A stretch of DNA of 64,000 bases from Sipunculus nudus (GCA_026874595.1 CM049311.1:20148176-20212175); one strand, 5' to 3'; counted from the first letter of the stretch, positions 32,956 to 47,900 are shown. The notes: a model not told the origin generated them from the letters alone. Program-made: numbers and translations.

Positions 32956-35900
32956 GTAAGGGTTCTCAGGTTTTTTTATCGCATTATTCTTAGTAAAATG
33001 TAACATCAGTCATATATCATATGCAAGCATTATATGGCCACCATATCATTCATTGAAAGGATGGTTTAAATTAACATGTATTATTTCTAAACTTCAATAC
33101 GTGAGGGCATGCATACCTGCCCGCCCTGTTACATATGAGAAAGGATAAACGATAAATTAAATATTTTAAAGTCACTGTTTTGTGAGAGCTTATACAGGGA
33201 ATTTGAAAATGATGTTATCAAATATACAATACAGCTTTATATACATGTATTTGTTAACTTTCAGTGGGAGTAAATGATACAATATTTTCTCATATTTATA
33301 CCTGTTTTCTCCCTTTCTAATAATTTTTCTTTCTGATTGCCAGGCCAATGCCTTGACGTGAAGTACTGTCTGGAGTGCACAAACAACCCTTTAAAGTGTA
33401 AATCCTGCCTGCCCGGTCAGACCCTGAGTACTGATGAACTCTCTTGTCTCGGTGAGTCCTTCCACTCTAGCTATTTCTGCAGATGACGGGCGTCTGTGTT
33501 GCAGTATATTATGTGTTCTGAGCTCGAACGAATTCTTTCAGCAGGATCAGATCGGGTCCTCATTCCTGACAACACCTCATCTAACACGTGTCTACAAAAC
33601 GTTTATCCCATACAATAAAAAATTTGGTTCTGATAAATTTTAAAAGAAAAACTCTACAAATTAAATGTGTCATAGGACCAATCAATCTGAAATTTAAGTG
33701 TCTCATTGGCATTTAGGTAAAAAATCGAAATTCTTAGATACTTAAAAAATATTTCTGAAATAAATGCTGGTATATATTTACTTATACAAATAACAGGCGC
33801 GGATTCTGACCCCCGCCCCCCTGCTCTCAACCAACGACCTTTAATTTAGACAAATCTTATGCATGACAGGGGGTTTTGGGGGTCGTGAGTCGTGACCCCC
33901 CCCCCCCCCCGCTATTAACCAACGACCTTTTATTAGACACTTTTTATGCATGACCCCTCCCTACAAAAATCCTGGATCCGCGCCTGTATAAGGCCAAAGT
34001 GCTCGTGTGTTTACGGATTTGAAATGATGTATACATGATCTGAAATGATGTACATCATCTGAAATCACACTTCTTGAAAAGTGTCTAGCAATTGTTGTTT
34101 ATTTGCTTCAACATCAGATAAATTGTTACGAACCTTTTAATTTCTGTCAGGAAAATGACCTGTTAGTTATAATAGACAAGATTGCTTTTATGGATATACG
34201 TATTCAAAGGTTTATGCTGGGTCCAAAGGCCTCTGATTTTTAAAAGAGAGGATAGACCTGACCTGTTCATTTTCTGAAACAAAAGCATTCGGCTTGTTTA
34301 TCTTTTGTGGAACTTTTTTTTTGTCTCGTCGCAAGATGCTTTATTCCGATTCGCTCTGCTGCTCTACATGTACCTGAATGTAATGTCACGGTAGTGATTT
34401 CCGCAACAAAAATTAGCGGGATCTGCCTCTGAATTCTTGTGCTAAAAAAACTTTTAATTTATAGACACCAGAGGCACACGACATCAAATTTTCGAAACAT
34501 AGGTTCGTTTACTTTGTCCAATCATTTTATAGATCCAATAAAACTAAAACTTTTTATTCAAACTTTTTAATAAAAAAAACAAATCAAGGAATAAAACGCG
34601 GAAAATCATAGGTAAGGAAAGAAATAACTTTTTGTGCATACCATTTAATGGTGGATTATTTAATTGTCTTTACTATTTTCTTACCTATTAGACGATGTAG
34701 GCATTTGTATTTTGTCATGTATTTCTATTTTGACATGATATCAATTCAGACAAAGTAGTCCAGTTTATGGGAATACATAAAGGCAGCATAACATTTTTTT
34801 TTATGTAAATGGTATCGTCAGGAGTAGACTGGTACCATAATAGAGCGGGGTACCAGTCTACGTCAGGAGGCGCAATTTCCATTACTGTGGCGACCCCTCT
34901 CGGAAGGTTGGCCTGTTAAATTCTGTGGAAACCGCGCCATCTAGCGGTGAGGCTCGAGGCCACAAAGACGCACACAGAATTCAAAATCACAACGCTCACG
35001 ACTTCACTGATTGTGATACATGGACCATGGGTTACCGTTTATTTATTACATCAGATTCTGGCCTTGCACAATAAAAATCACAATTTTAAATTGAGGTCGT
35101 AACCATAGCTTTTCGGTGCGCTGACGGATGTAATACAGGTATATCATATGCGTTTCAGATTGTGTTGAGAACTGTGAAACCTGCATAGACTCTGGAGAAG
35201 GCGCAACCCAGTGTGAGGAATGTAAACTAGGCTTCATGCTGAAGGAACCAGAATATACATGCACAAGTCAGTCATCAATATAATAATAATAATATAATAG
35301 TAATATAGTCCGTTTCATCCCCTCATGTCCACCTGTTTTTTGCTATGAAACTTTTTATTAGTTACATTTCAAGGGAAACAATTATAGTGTACAGGAGAGG
35401 ATTACAGAACCTAATTTTCAACTAGGTAACTAAATTCCTACCTTATGCCATATTTGAGTTACAGAATTTTCTGAAAATATCTTTGGAGCGAATAGTTCTT
35501 AATAAATTACTTCCAATTGTTAAACCAATGCTAGATCAACATCAGTTTGCATATTCATCCAACAGATGCACAAGCGACGCAATTGCCACATTAACTCATT
35601 ATATTTATCAACACTTAGACAGGGACCCCAGAAATTATGCCAGATCACTTTTCATTGATTATTCTTCAGCCTTCAATACAATACAGCCACACATTATGAT
35701 CAATCAGCTCTGTAGATATAACATTCCTCTTTCCTACTGTCTATGGATTCTAGATTTTCTCTCGGATAGAAGACAACATGTTAGAACAAGCAAAGAAACT
35801 TCTTCAGATATAATCATAAATACTGGTGCTCCACAAGGCTGTGTTCTGTCAGCAGTCCTTTTTATTCTATATACAAATAATTTGTCTGTGAGCCTTTCAG

Positions 35901-38900
35901 ATTGTAAAATTATCAAATATGCAGACGACACTGTCATTCTAGGCCTGATACACAAGAATGATGAATCGCTCTACAGGAAAACCATTCAATATGTGACTGG
36001 TTGGTGTGAGGAACACTACCTTCAGTTAAATGTAAAGAAGACTAAAGAAGTAGTATTTGATTTTAGGAGATCAAAATCTGTAATTACCCCAGTTGCTATC
36101 AATAATGAAGATGTTGATATTGTAGAAAATTATAAATACTTAGGATGTATTATTGACAGAAATCTGAATTGGAAAGAACATGTGTTGAATCAATCCAAGA
36201 AAGCAAACAAAAGATTATATTACCTTTATTATCTAAGAAAGCTTAATATTGACAAAACCATAATTACCATGTTTTATAATTCAGTAATTTCCAGTGTCCT
36301 TACTTATTCACTGGAGTGCTGGTTTACAAATATATCTGATAAGTTAAAGAAACAGTTGAATAATACCAGGAAGAGAAGTAGTAGAATAACTGGTACTTCT
36401 CTTGCCACACACCAGGAAATCTGTGAAACCAAAACAATGGCCTTCATATCTAAGGTCATGAATGACAAAACACATCCCCTTTATTCAGAGTTCCGTTTTT
36501 TACCTTCAGGTAAACGCCTAGATACAATATTCTGCAGAACAACTCGTTTTAAAAAATCTCTCGTACCACACAGTATTTAACACTTTAACTCACAACCCTC
36601 TTAGAAATTTAATGTTTTGAATTATGTGTTTTACCTGCAGAATTATCTGTTTTATCATTTTTACATGCTTAATTTTACATGCATCAATATGTTATGTGTG
36701 ATTTTTATGTATTTTTGTATTATTTTTATGTATTTATCTATCTATTTACTTATTTATTTTTTTATGTAATGAATTGCAAGTCAACAACAAATTCCTGGAA
36801 CTGAAGGCTAATAAATGTTATGTTATCTTATCTTATCTTATCTTATCTTACATTTTACAACATATCAGACCCACTTATGGCGGTCAAGGTCATTGGTTAC
36901 ATGCAAAAACAGCCTCAACTGACAGCTGTTGATTGGATGATCTCATGTAAACACTATAAAAAATATAACCAGCTAAAACAAAGATGGCTACTTATGGAGG
37001 GACACTTCATATCTGCCAGATCATGGTGAAGAGACTTAAATATTGTAAAACTAAAACGGCAGATTTATTGTAAAATTCTTAATTGCCATATTAGGTTGTC
37101 ACTTCCATATGATGTTTTCTTGGAAATTATTGAAAAACATAAACTTTTAAGAAAATCAGCTACAAAAAACAGGTGGACAGCAGGTGGTGAAACGGACTAT
37201 AGTAATAATGAAAAAATTCTTGCTCCTTATTTCTGAAAGTAAATGCTGAACTTCAACAAAGGGTGTCAAAGCTTACACATGTAGATCAGTAATTAACAAT
37301 GTAATAACTGAAATAAAACAATTTCCAATATATTATTATTGTGGGAATATCTGTCTTGAAAATCTTGAAGAATATAATATTTTAAAATAAAATGTGACTT
37401 CAAATAACTAAAGCTGTTACATATAACATTCTGTATTTGTCTGGATAATATTCATAGTTTTCAGTGTATTTTACTAGAAAAAGAATACATATTTACAGTT
37501 TATTAGACTTTTTACAACATTTACTCACCATTTATCAAAATGGAAAGATATTTGCAAAGGAATTTTGTATTATACTTGAAATTATATCCCCCACATTTTG
37601 TCAATGAAAAGAATGTATTTTTTTAATAAAAATTGAAATTTGATTTGAATCTGTAAAAAGTTACTGAGAAAATTTTGAGCAAGTTTTGAGCAGTTCTTAA
37701 AAATATCAGTGAATCGTTGTCTTTCAAAAATGACCCAGAACTTGCAGTCAGTTGTCTTTTCCTCCAGTTATCTGGAAACCAGATATTTAAACAAGTCATG
37801 TCTACTTAATCTGAAATGGTTTATGATTTTCCATGTCATCTTGGAACATGGCCATCAAATGCAGAAGTTAAATAGTTAATGCAATTTTTATGGTTTCAGA
37901 ATAGGACTTTAGTTTTATTGCAAAATACCAATCTTTTTATCAACAAAAAGTGGTGAAGGTTAACATAGTATCAATTCCAACCCCAAAACCCTCAATGCTG
38001 CAAAAGAAAGTTGAGCCCCAGATATATTTAATGGTTATAGCACAATGAAATGTTATGCAAGCCATGAGGTTTGCGAGGCTTGTGTCACATGGCACATGAT
38101 TGACACAAGCCAAACAAATCTGATGGCTTGCATTACTTTTCATTGGGCTATAACTGATTTGTCCCACATGCCCTGCCTCCTAGGTCGAAGGTCACACGTG
38201 TCATGTTTTTGGCTACACCCATGTTCTTTGCCATATTTGGAAAGTCGCTGTGCAACTTCACTTGCATTATCACTTTTCATATCCCTGTGATGCAAGCAGA
38301 TTTGAACGTACTGTTAAAACAGGAAAATATGCTGCATGTGGGACAATATCTGATGCAGCTCTGTCTGAAACTGTTACAGGCTGTGGAGCAGGCTGTAGGA
38401 GCTGTACATTTGATTCTAACAGCAAACCTGTGTGTGACCACTGTATGGACAAGTTCACCCTGTCAAAAGACCTTGGAGCCTGCCTCAGTAAGTTACACTT
38501 ATACTGATAGAATACAGACAGATAAATAGGAAAATCATACATATTGTGCCATTACATAAGAAAAAGTAATTGGACACGGAGTACAGGTTTGGTAATGGGA
38601 TAATACTTTATTTACAACATAAAAAAGTCAGCTCTGTGTAAGAATATGTAACAAACAGAATCATGGTGCTAAGTCAAAACAGTAAATCCACCCACAAAAA
38701 AAGTAATGTTGTTCTACAGATCTGCTGCACCTGTTTTTTTGGACCAATTTAATTTTTTTTTTGCAAAGTAGGTATTGTTGCTAATTTGTGGTCTTGCCTT
38801 CATTCCATTAAAGATTCTTTAAGATATGGTAAATGGACAAATTTTGTGTTGATCATATGCACCATTTGAAGTATTCAAACAATTTTATGTATTTTTCCTG

Positions 38901-41900
38901 GTGATTTTTTTAAATTTAATGTATTGTGCCTAAATCAATAATTAAAAAAATAAATATTAAAATATGCAGGTTGGCATCAAATTTTAAGAGTCTGTAGAAC
39001 AACAGATTTTTTTTTGTTGGTGTTGCCTGAAGTGGGACCATTTCTTTAAAGAAACCTTTTCACAAACAAAAGCACCTGGAGATGTGATTATTGTTATTTC
39101 CAGACTGTCCAGCCAACTGTCAGAGATGCACTGAGAGTCAGGGCAGAGCTGTCTGTGACCAGTGTGATGAGACTTTCACTCTCAAGAAGTCTGATAAAAC
39201 CTGTGCCAGTGAGTATCTGATAAACAAACAATGTACATCAAAAACCTGTTACAGCTAGAGAGAATAACAATTCTATTTCAGGTTCTCCTATATTTTGAAA
39301 ATATAATTTGTGATTAATGATCTAAGGATAATTTGGTTGAGAAAAGTTCTTATAATGCAATCATGAAGGATGTATGAACTTGTTTATCAACAAAATGTTT
39401 GTAAACACAGCAATATTGACAAACGGGTTAAAACATGTAACTAAAGGTGGTAGGTTTTATATATGTGACAGTAGAAAGGTCAATTGTTGGAAAACCCCAT
39501 AGGCAAAGCTCTGGCTTATCTGATTTGCTGTCAGATGTCCTGGTTGAATTTGCAAATTTTAATTTCGACTTCTGTTATCCCAACTGTGATAACCTAGAGT
39601 TATCACAGAAGATTCGATAACAGAAGATTCGATAACAGCATCTATTGCCATATCCCTCATTCCAGTTAGAGTAGATTTAAGGTATTGCAGGACCAAGCCT
39701 AAAAAAATTTTCTTTTCATCCAAAACTCTTTTTTAAACAAATATTCCTGAAAATATTCTTGACCCTGCCACCTTTGTGTTACAGAATTCATAATAATAGT
39801 TTAGTTATAATCTCTGTATCAATATGCACATTTGTTTCTAGCTTGTGGAGCTGGATGCACCAAATGTCAGGACAACAACGGGGTCATTGAGTGCAGTTCT
39901 TGTCAGGATGGTTTTGCTCTGAATGAGGCCACTAAGACCTGTGTAGGTCAGTAGAACTTGCAAAATTAAATGTGATGATTCAGCTTATATGATGATATTT
40001 AAAACTTTTTGTATTTTATATGTAAAGGTATATGAAAACATCCTTGTTGTTATTACATTACTATTATTCGTAGAATTAATTATTGGACAGTTCAAATGTT
40101 ACAGCCAGGACTTCAGTGATCATAATTGGGAAGCTGCACTGTCATTCAGTGTCTTCTGTCTTATAAAGAGCTGCCATGGTACCAGTGTTGGCATAATTGT
40201 GAATTATCTTGCATTTTGTGTGATTGATGTTCCTGCTGGCCCCAAGCAGTGGCTGACTCTTTATAAACAATAGACTACTAACTGTTGAAGCACTTGTAAA
40301 TCTATGATCTAGAATAAACTGTATCAGAAATACTGTATTAAAAAATGACTGATTTACAAGATTACATATTGTAGTTGGAGTCTTCTTCTTCTGATTGCAG
40401 AAATGTGTTTACACAGATTTATTCTTCAATATATTTTTTACAGCATGTGAAAATAAATGCCAGAAATGTAAAGACAACGGTGGTACGACAGAATGTGAGG
40501 AGTGTAAGCATGGCTTCGCTCTTGATGTGGCAGCAAAAACCTGTAAAGGTAAATCCCTCTTCAAGTCTAACCATTACAGTACATGTCAGGGCGGAAAATT
40601 AATGCCTGATCCCCGGAAATAGCAGGTAGTTTTCTCAGGGGTCCAGTTTAAGTCATCCAAGCATTGGACCCCTTTTTTTGGCATTTTTTTCATCATCATG
40701 TTACTTTGATGAAAAAACAAGTCACTGTTTCCCTCTGGAGGTCTGTTGACAGTTGAAACGTTACCTGTACGTGTGATGCCTTACCGAAAATATGCCTCCC
40801 GTTAAATGCTTGCTCCATAAATACAATATTTCCATGTAAGGAAATAACACTGGGAAACTATGATGACGAAAAGTGGTTTGCAAACAGTGTCATAGAATGG
40901 TATCACACTCCCCACGTTTTGTTTTCTGCCTGAGAGAAGTAGATTAACCACTTGGAACAAACAACCATGTGGGATGTAGGGTCAGATGGAATTCTCTGGG
41001 GTCCACCAAATATTTTTTGGTGCTTGACCCAATTCAGGTGGATAAAAGTTAATTTTACGCCCTGCATGTGTGGGAGCATTGTACATATAGTTAGAATATT
41101 TGAAAAGTAAATTTTAATTTGTCTGCACATGAAGTGCACTGTTGTGCAATAGTCATGTCAGAAAATGTTGATGAAATCAGTATGTTCTCAGAGACAAATA
41201 AAATGATTGATTGCTACTCAACAATGAAATACAAAAAAAATCTTTCTTTTTAGAAACATTGGGGAGTAGTAGACATACTAGAAACTGCCTAGTTCAAAGA
41301 GGCTGACAAGAAGTGCGGGGTGGTCTTGTAACTAAGCCTCCCAATATAAAAATAGCACAAGTTCTTTCTGCAATATTCTCAAGCAGTTTAAGTATTAGGT
41401 CCAGTAAGATGGTTAAATAACTTAACACCTATTCTACATTGATAAATAATGCCAAATGAATAATTTATGTTAATTTATTAAAAATTAAAATTGATATTTG
41501 TTTGCTTTTGGTTTAATGATTTTAGTTCAGAATATTGAAAACTTGAACTACTCTAAGTTTTGAAGGGACAATATAACATAAGTTCCATCTTCAGAATGTC
41601 TTCCATTTTGTCAGGTATCAGTTGTAGTTCAGAGAGGGGGGATATGTTCAGTTTGTAATAACTGTTTATACATCTATGAAAAACATTATTTTTTCATTTC
41701 AGCTTGCCCCCTGAACTGTGACAAGTGCACTGTGAATGCCAAAACAGGCAACACTGAATGTGACAGCTGTATGGTGTACTTCCAGAAGATAAGCTCCAAG
41801 ACATGTGACTGTAAGTGTGACTACAAAACCTGGCACTTTGCAATTAAACAAACAGGAGATTTCCTCCAAGACATTTGACTGTAAGTGTGACTACAAAAGC

Positions 41901-44900
41901 TGGCACTTAGCAATTGAACAAACAGGGAATTTCCTCCAAGACTTGTTACTGTAAGTGTGACTACAAAACCTGGCAAACAGCAATTAAATAAACAGAAGAT
42001 TATCTCCAGGACATTTTAACAAAAGATGCAACTAAGCAATTTATGTAAAAGGAGAGTATCAACAATACCTGGTACTGAAGAGTTAACACTAGCAGAAGAT
42101 TACTCCTTCGACAGATGACTGCAAGTTTACCTGTAAAACAAACAAACAGAAGATTACCTCAAGGATATATGACTGTAAGTGTAACGCAAAACCTGCTGAG
42201 AAATTGAGGAACATGTTTTTATTCTTTACATTTCAGAAATTTTAGAAATTTCTCTAGATACCTACTTGGAGCTGCATTAAGTAATTGACATGTTCTGTTC
42301 TTTATATTTATCTGTGTGGCCCACTGCTTGGAGCTATATCTAATGATTAAGATATGTTCTCTGTATCTGACCAGTCTGCCCTGACAACTGCCTGGAATGT
42401 GAGCTGGTTGGGTCTAAGGTTCAGTGTAAATCTGGCAAGTGTAAAGTTGGCTACATCAGAAACTCAGCCGATGGAGAGTGCTACAGTAAGTCATTTATAA
42501 TAAGCACATTATGATTAGGGGGCTTTTTATCAAATAAATACCTTACAGAATTCATTCTGTGTCTGCAACTGACTGTTAAAGATAGTGTTGGAAATTCTAG
42601 GGAGTGTTTGGATCTCTTTTGATTCTGATAATTGATTTCTTTTGTGAAACACAGTGTTTTATTCTGTTATTTTAGTATATATTAGTACTTAATGAATACA
42701 TAAATTTACCTGTTTTGGAGTGTAAAATTTAATAAAATAATACAAAATTATTTTTTTTTATATTTGTATTGTCATCTAGACTAGTAAATTGCTGTAAATA
42801 GTAATTTCTATCATGTATAATAACCAGTGATAAAAAGCAAATGTTTTATTTTTACCTTGGTTTATAATCATGGTACTTTTGTTTTTTCTTGTATTAATTC
42901 AAATTGTATTATTAAAGTTCCTTGCTGTTTCAGAAGGAAAAAATCATGCCTGAACCAAATTATTTCAATGATCCATATCTTTTTTCCTCTTATTTCTTCT
43001 TTTGTTTTTTACTGATTTATACATTTGACCTGATTTAATTTACTTGTGTATGTATTCCTAGCACTATTTTCAGTTTATCTTCACTTTCTATTAAAGGATG
43101 CCCTGACAACTGTAACACCTGTACGTACTCCTCTGGTGACACAAAGTGTATGGCCACAGGATGCGCTGACGGTTACGCCACCAGGACTTCTGACGGCAAG
43201 TGTTATGGTGAGTATAACAAGCAGATAATACAGCTTTGTCACAGCGCTGTCTCTGGTTCTCTATTTAAATAGGCCACATCAGCCAAAAAATGTTCTATTG
43301 ACTCGTGTACAAAAAATTAGTAGGCCAAATTTATATTAATTTAGAAGTTTAGACAAAATGTGTTGAACCATGCCAACATCAAGAAAAAAACAAAAATGTT
43401 CTTCACTTTCATTCTTTAAATGGTGCATAAACAAGACAAAGTCTAGTTCACATTTCATGGTAACTGTTAATATTTTTGAGGGGATTGAAGAAAGAACATT
43501 AATCAGCAACATAATTGAGGACTTTGTGCTCCTTGTAAAAAAAAAATAGATCCAGAACACATAGGAGAGATTCGGTAGAAAAATTGCTTTATTGGTGTGG
43601 CTTTTCTAAATCATAATGTGAAGCCAGTCTAGCTGTCTTGCTCTATACCATATAACAAATACATATATAACCATTCCCTGTGGTAGTCTACTGTACATTG
43701 AAAAATTGAAAATGAGGCCTATTTTATCCTCTTTATTATGTGACAAGAAGATATCTGAAGCCATTTTCAAATAAATCTGTTGCTCTATGTAGGAATATAA
43801 GTATTACCAGTTCAATACCTTCATAGAAAATAAATGAAGGGGCATATGTTAACTACCTTAAGAATTTAATGAAACATCAGAATTAGCTAGAGCAGTTGTA
43901 AGAGCACTCCTGTGTATGTCTCCTGTGCATTTCAGCCTGTCCTGACCGCTGCTCTAAGTGCACCGACGATGGCCTGCAGACCCGATGCTCCTACAACTTC
44001 TGCGAACAGTACACAGCTTATGATTTTGTGGAAGGAAAATGTCCAAGTAAGAAATGACCCGTCTTATTCCTATGTATGCTATTGCAGGGTTCTCACAAAT
44101 AAAATATTAAGGAAAAAATGAATACATGCTTACACATTATCCTAAGACAGATATGAGATCTTTACTGCTGGGCTAGCAGCTGATCAGTCCATGATACACA
44201 TCATAAAATTGTGATGATGGAGCAAGGGCATGAGATCAGGAACACTGCATTGTTATGTTTCTGTGTGAAATCTCAGTTCCTGTGACATTTTGTCATGTAT
44301 TTTCAAGGCCTTGAAAGTGCTTTGGATTTCATCCTACTGGCTGTGGCATACCTAGGGGAGCAAGGCATAATTTAACCAGTCAAATGTTTCTCATTATTCT
44401 GTAAACTAGACTTGTGCATAGTGTTTAAAAAAACAATAAATGTTGAAGGAGTGGACCTGATTGAAGGGATGTGTGAAGTAAGATATGCAAACAGCTCTAC
44501 ACCTTTAGTAAATAGAAAATGAAAACAATAAAAAAAAGACCTTGAAATGGAAGTCCAAACATTTGTGGGAACCCTGCAGTGAAATGTGATTCTAGCAATC
44601 AGATTTTCTTGGCTAACCACCTTTGGTTTATACTAGCTCACTCAACAAATATGTGAGGGAGAATGAAATGTAAGTATGGGTGATATATAAACATTTTAAT
44701 GGCTTGGTGATCCTTGAAAGGTCATTTATGTGTAAGGTGCTGGCTGTATGTAGGAATGTAAACAGAACTGGATTGCTCTTACTTTGCATCTTATCCAGCT
44801 TGTGTCACGGTAATTGGTTGAAATATTTGAGGCATACCTTTTGCAGCAAGACAGTCTCCTTCTGTGGTTAACTCTGCATATTGACATTTTTTAAACACTT

Positions 44901-47900
44901 CAGAGGTTGATTAAATATTCATATAAAATTCTAATAAAATAATGAATCATATATCTTGTCCCTTTAAATAATGGTAGGTAAAGGGACAATGGGTCTTTGG
45001 ATTTCACACAGTATTTGTATTAATTACAAAACTTAAAATAAGAGTACAGCAATTAAGTTCAATGTCTTTGAAAGTACCAAGAGTAGACGCTTTCATATTA
45101 ACTGCTTTATGTTTTTGAGAATATACCTAAAGTATAAAATAAAGAAATGTAATGAGCTGCAGTACTAAGTCAACTTGGGTTGTAATCAGCATTGCCAAAT
45201 AAATCACATAAATATTAATATGATCTGTATTGAGATCAGTTATTCTGACTTTTCCTTGACCAAAAAAAAAGAGTTGGCTGTGCATATAGAGCTACTGATG
45301 TTGTAAGCAATAATGGCTTAGGTGTTGGCACATGGCACTGCCCTGCCCTGAAAACTCGTTTTTCATGATGTCACTGGCCGCAGGGAAGCACTCTGCATGG
45401 AGTGAGAACTTCCCTGTGCCAATGTCATGAGCTATCAATACTCTTGTATTATGTACCGGTTTACCAAGCAAATAATTTCATATACAGGGTGCCCAGAAAA
45501 GTGCAATGTATGCTTCATTGGGGCCAGCGGAGATGTGCTGTGCTCACAATGTGAGGAAGGACAGAGAGTGTCAGCTGACAATTCTTCCTGTGTTGGTAAG
45601 TTTCACTGTGAAGGTTTCATGAGATGGAGACTGTTAACTTTTTCCTAGATAGTGTTTACTTTTCTTGATGGGGCCATAAAACCAGATTGAAGAATCTATG
45701 CACTGAATCACAAGCCCTCAATTTAATTATTATAGATTCTATACCTCTGAATCAATTTTGATTATTTTCTTTCTTCATGTACCATCCCAAAGTGCTCTGT
45801 GAGTTCTCAAATTTGATTGCGCAGTTTATGATGTTGATGCTCTTTTATGTGAATGTGCTCTAAATCTACATTAAATGTTTGCTTGTGGACCTCTCCACTC
45901 ATATAGAAACATATATGGTGGCTACAAATGACAAACAGAGGGGGAGTAATATTTTCTTTTGTCTGCTGAAAATTACTAGCATTCATTTTGATAAAGTTGC
46001 TTTTATTTTTTTAAAAAGTCTGAAATTTACTGCTGAAGTAAGAATTTAACTGAAAATTGAATTGAGGGTAAAGAACCAATAATAGAATCAATTGTGAGGC
46101 CCTAATAATATCACAGGCCTATTTAAAACCAATTTCTTACTTTTTGCAGTCGTGAGTTTTAGAGGAAAAGAAGTTAAGAAATCAAATATTTGATCATGTA
46201 TAACTTCAGATCACATTTAACTCTATTTTAAACTTAGTGTTTGGGAGTTTAAATTTCATCCTTCATTTTTGTTCATTTACATGATCACACCTTTATTTGC
46301 CATCTTCTGTTTGTAGCATGCCCGGGTAACTGTTATAAGTGTGTGGTGAGCTCCAGTGGCGCCACCATGTGTTTGGATGAGCAGTGTGCAGAAGGCTTCT
46401 CCCTCCAGCCGGACGGGACATGTGCAGGTTGGAGAGCAACTTCACCATTGATTCATGCTAAGCATTATTAAGATGCAATATTAATACCTGCACTGTTTAT
46501 AAATAAGGAATTACCATGTAGTTATTTTAAGTGATTTATATTTATGATTAGAAGAACTGCCCTCTTTTTTAAACACACTCCATAATCAGGCCATACACAA
46601 AAAATTATACATAATCAGGACTTCCATGGGGTAATTATTATTTGGTGAGTGAGTACCAAATCCCTAATATTAAAGGGGCCCAATCACCTATTTAACCTTT
46701 AAAAACTAAAGGTAATCCCTTGGAGCTTTTTTAAGAAAATGTCCAGAAAATATGGATATCACCACACACAGACTGCTTGTTTTGTTTATATAAACAAGTT
46801 TATAATATGGGGGGGCGCAAATATTATCAAAACAAATTTAACAAGGACATCTGGCAGCAAGTCAGATAAGCCAGAGCTTTGCAAATGGCTTTTTGAAACA
46901 AGTGACCTTTCTGTCTCCACATATATGCATGTTAGGTTACATGTTTTTCTCGTTTATCAACATTGCTGTGTATACAAACACGTTATTGATAAACAATTTC
47001 ATACATCCTTCTGTGGGCATTATAGGAACTTCTCATAACCAGAATTACCCTTGGATCATTGATATATGCACATAGGAAGCCAAAAATAATATAGATTCTT
47101 TTTCAAAAGGTAGGTGAATGGGCACCTTTAATGTTACTCATTATTTGCTTTATTCCCTTCAATGAAACCAAAATGTGTATCAAAATTGAAAATCTGTAGG
47201 CATATGGGTAGCATAAAAAATTGATAAAACTGTAAGTGTTTCTATCACCATATCAAGAACTGAGCACATCTTTGTATCCTTGCTGGAAGTTGGTGATATT
47301 TCATTTATTTTGTCTTGACTGGTAAATTTTCAACCACAAAAATTTGGAGGCTACTCAACATTTTTTGTCCATCTATCTGAAGAAAACATATTTTTAGTAT
47401 GTGGCTAGGGTCCTTGTGCCTTATAATTAAGTATAAGTTATCTAAACATAAGTTTCTGTGACCTTGTTTTCTCCAGCCTGCACTGATGGATGCTCTGTCT
47501 GTTACTATGACTACCAGGACAGCACCCCCAAGTGTTTCACTGGCAGCTGTAAGGAGGGATTTGCTGATAAAGGGGATGGCACATGCTCAGGTAAATTATT
47601 ATTTTGTTTCATTGAAATCTAGAGTAATTTTCAGGGCTGGGTACAAAACTAAATTGGTGAATTCAATTATGGGCATGAGATTATAAATAAAATTTCAGTA
47701 TTTTCAATGAGGAAAAAGTTTGTTAATTTATTTCAGTAACCTTGCCTGGTATCAATGTAATCATGTGATACATATTAAAAACAGTCTAGAATCTTTCTTA
47801 GTTTGCTGTACCAGGTAATTAAAGTGTATTTAATTTTGAGAGCCATTTATAATCATGCTGATTCTTTCAAGAGCCATCAGTAATTGAACTGATGCCTGTC

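Larger units (their letters stand above)
33452..35158 (+). other. Intron 2 with two small insertions
   Basis: Holds a small inverted-repeat element (33794-33986) and a 36-bp palindromic insertion (34825-34860). Otherwise AT-rich. Confidence 0.6.
35306..37199. mobile_element. TIR element copy 2, split by a LINE
   Basis: Inverted ends TAGTCCGTTTCA (left) and, read inward from the right, TAGTCCGTTTCACCACCTGC, with the flanking 8 bases TAGTAATA duplicated at 35298-35305 and 37200-37207. The outer parts (35306-35478 and about 36848-37199) match copy 1 at 8396-8936; the middle is a LINE insertion. The 8-bp duplication suggests a hAT-like mechanism, though a TA-only duplication is not excluded because the flanks are AT-rich. 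Confidence 0.8.

Noticed and set aside
39583-39608. 10-bp perfect hairpin CTGTGATAAC / GTTATCACAG
   Set aside because: Too short and isolated to distinguish from chance; no flanking duplication.
46357-46368. GTGGCGCCACC inside exon 13 as part of the palindrome set
   Set aside because: It encodes conserved-type residues of the module and lies outside any repeat; most likely coincidence.
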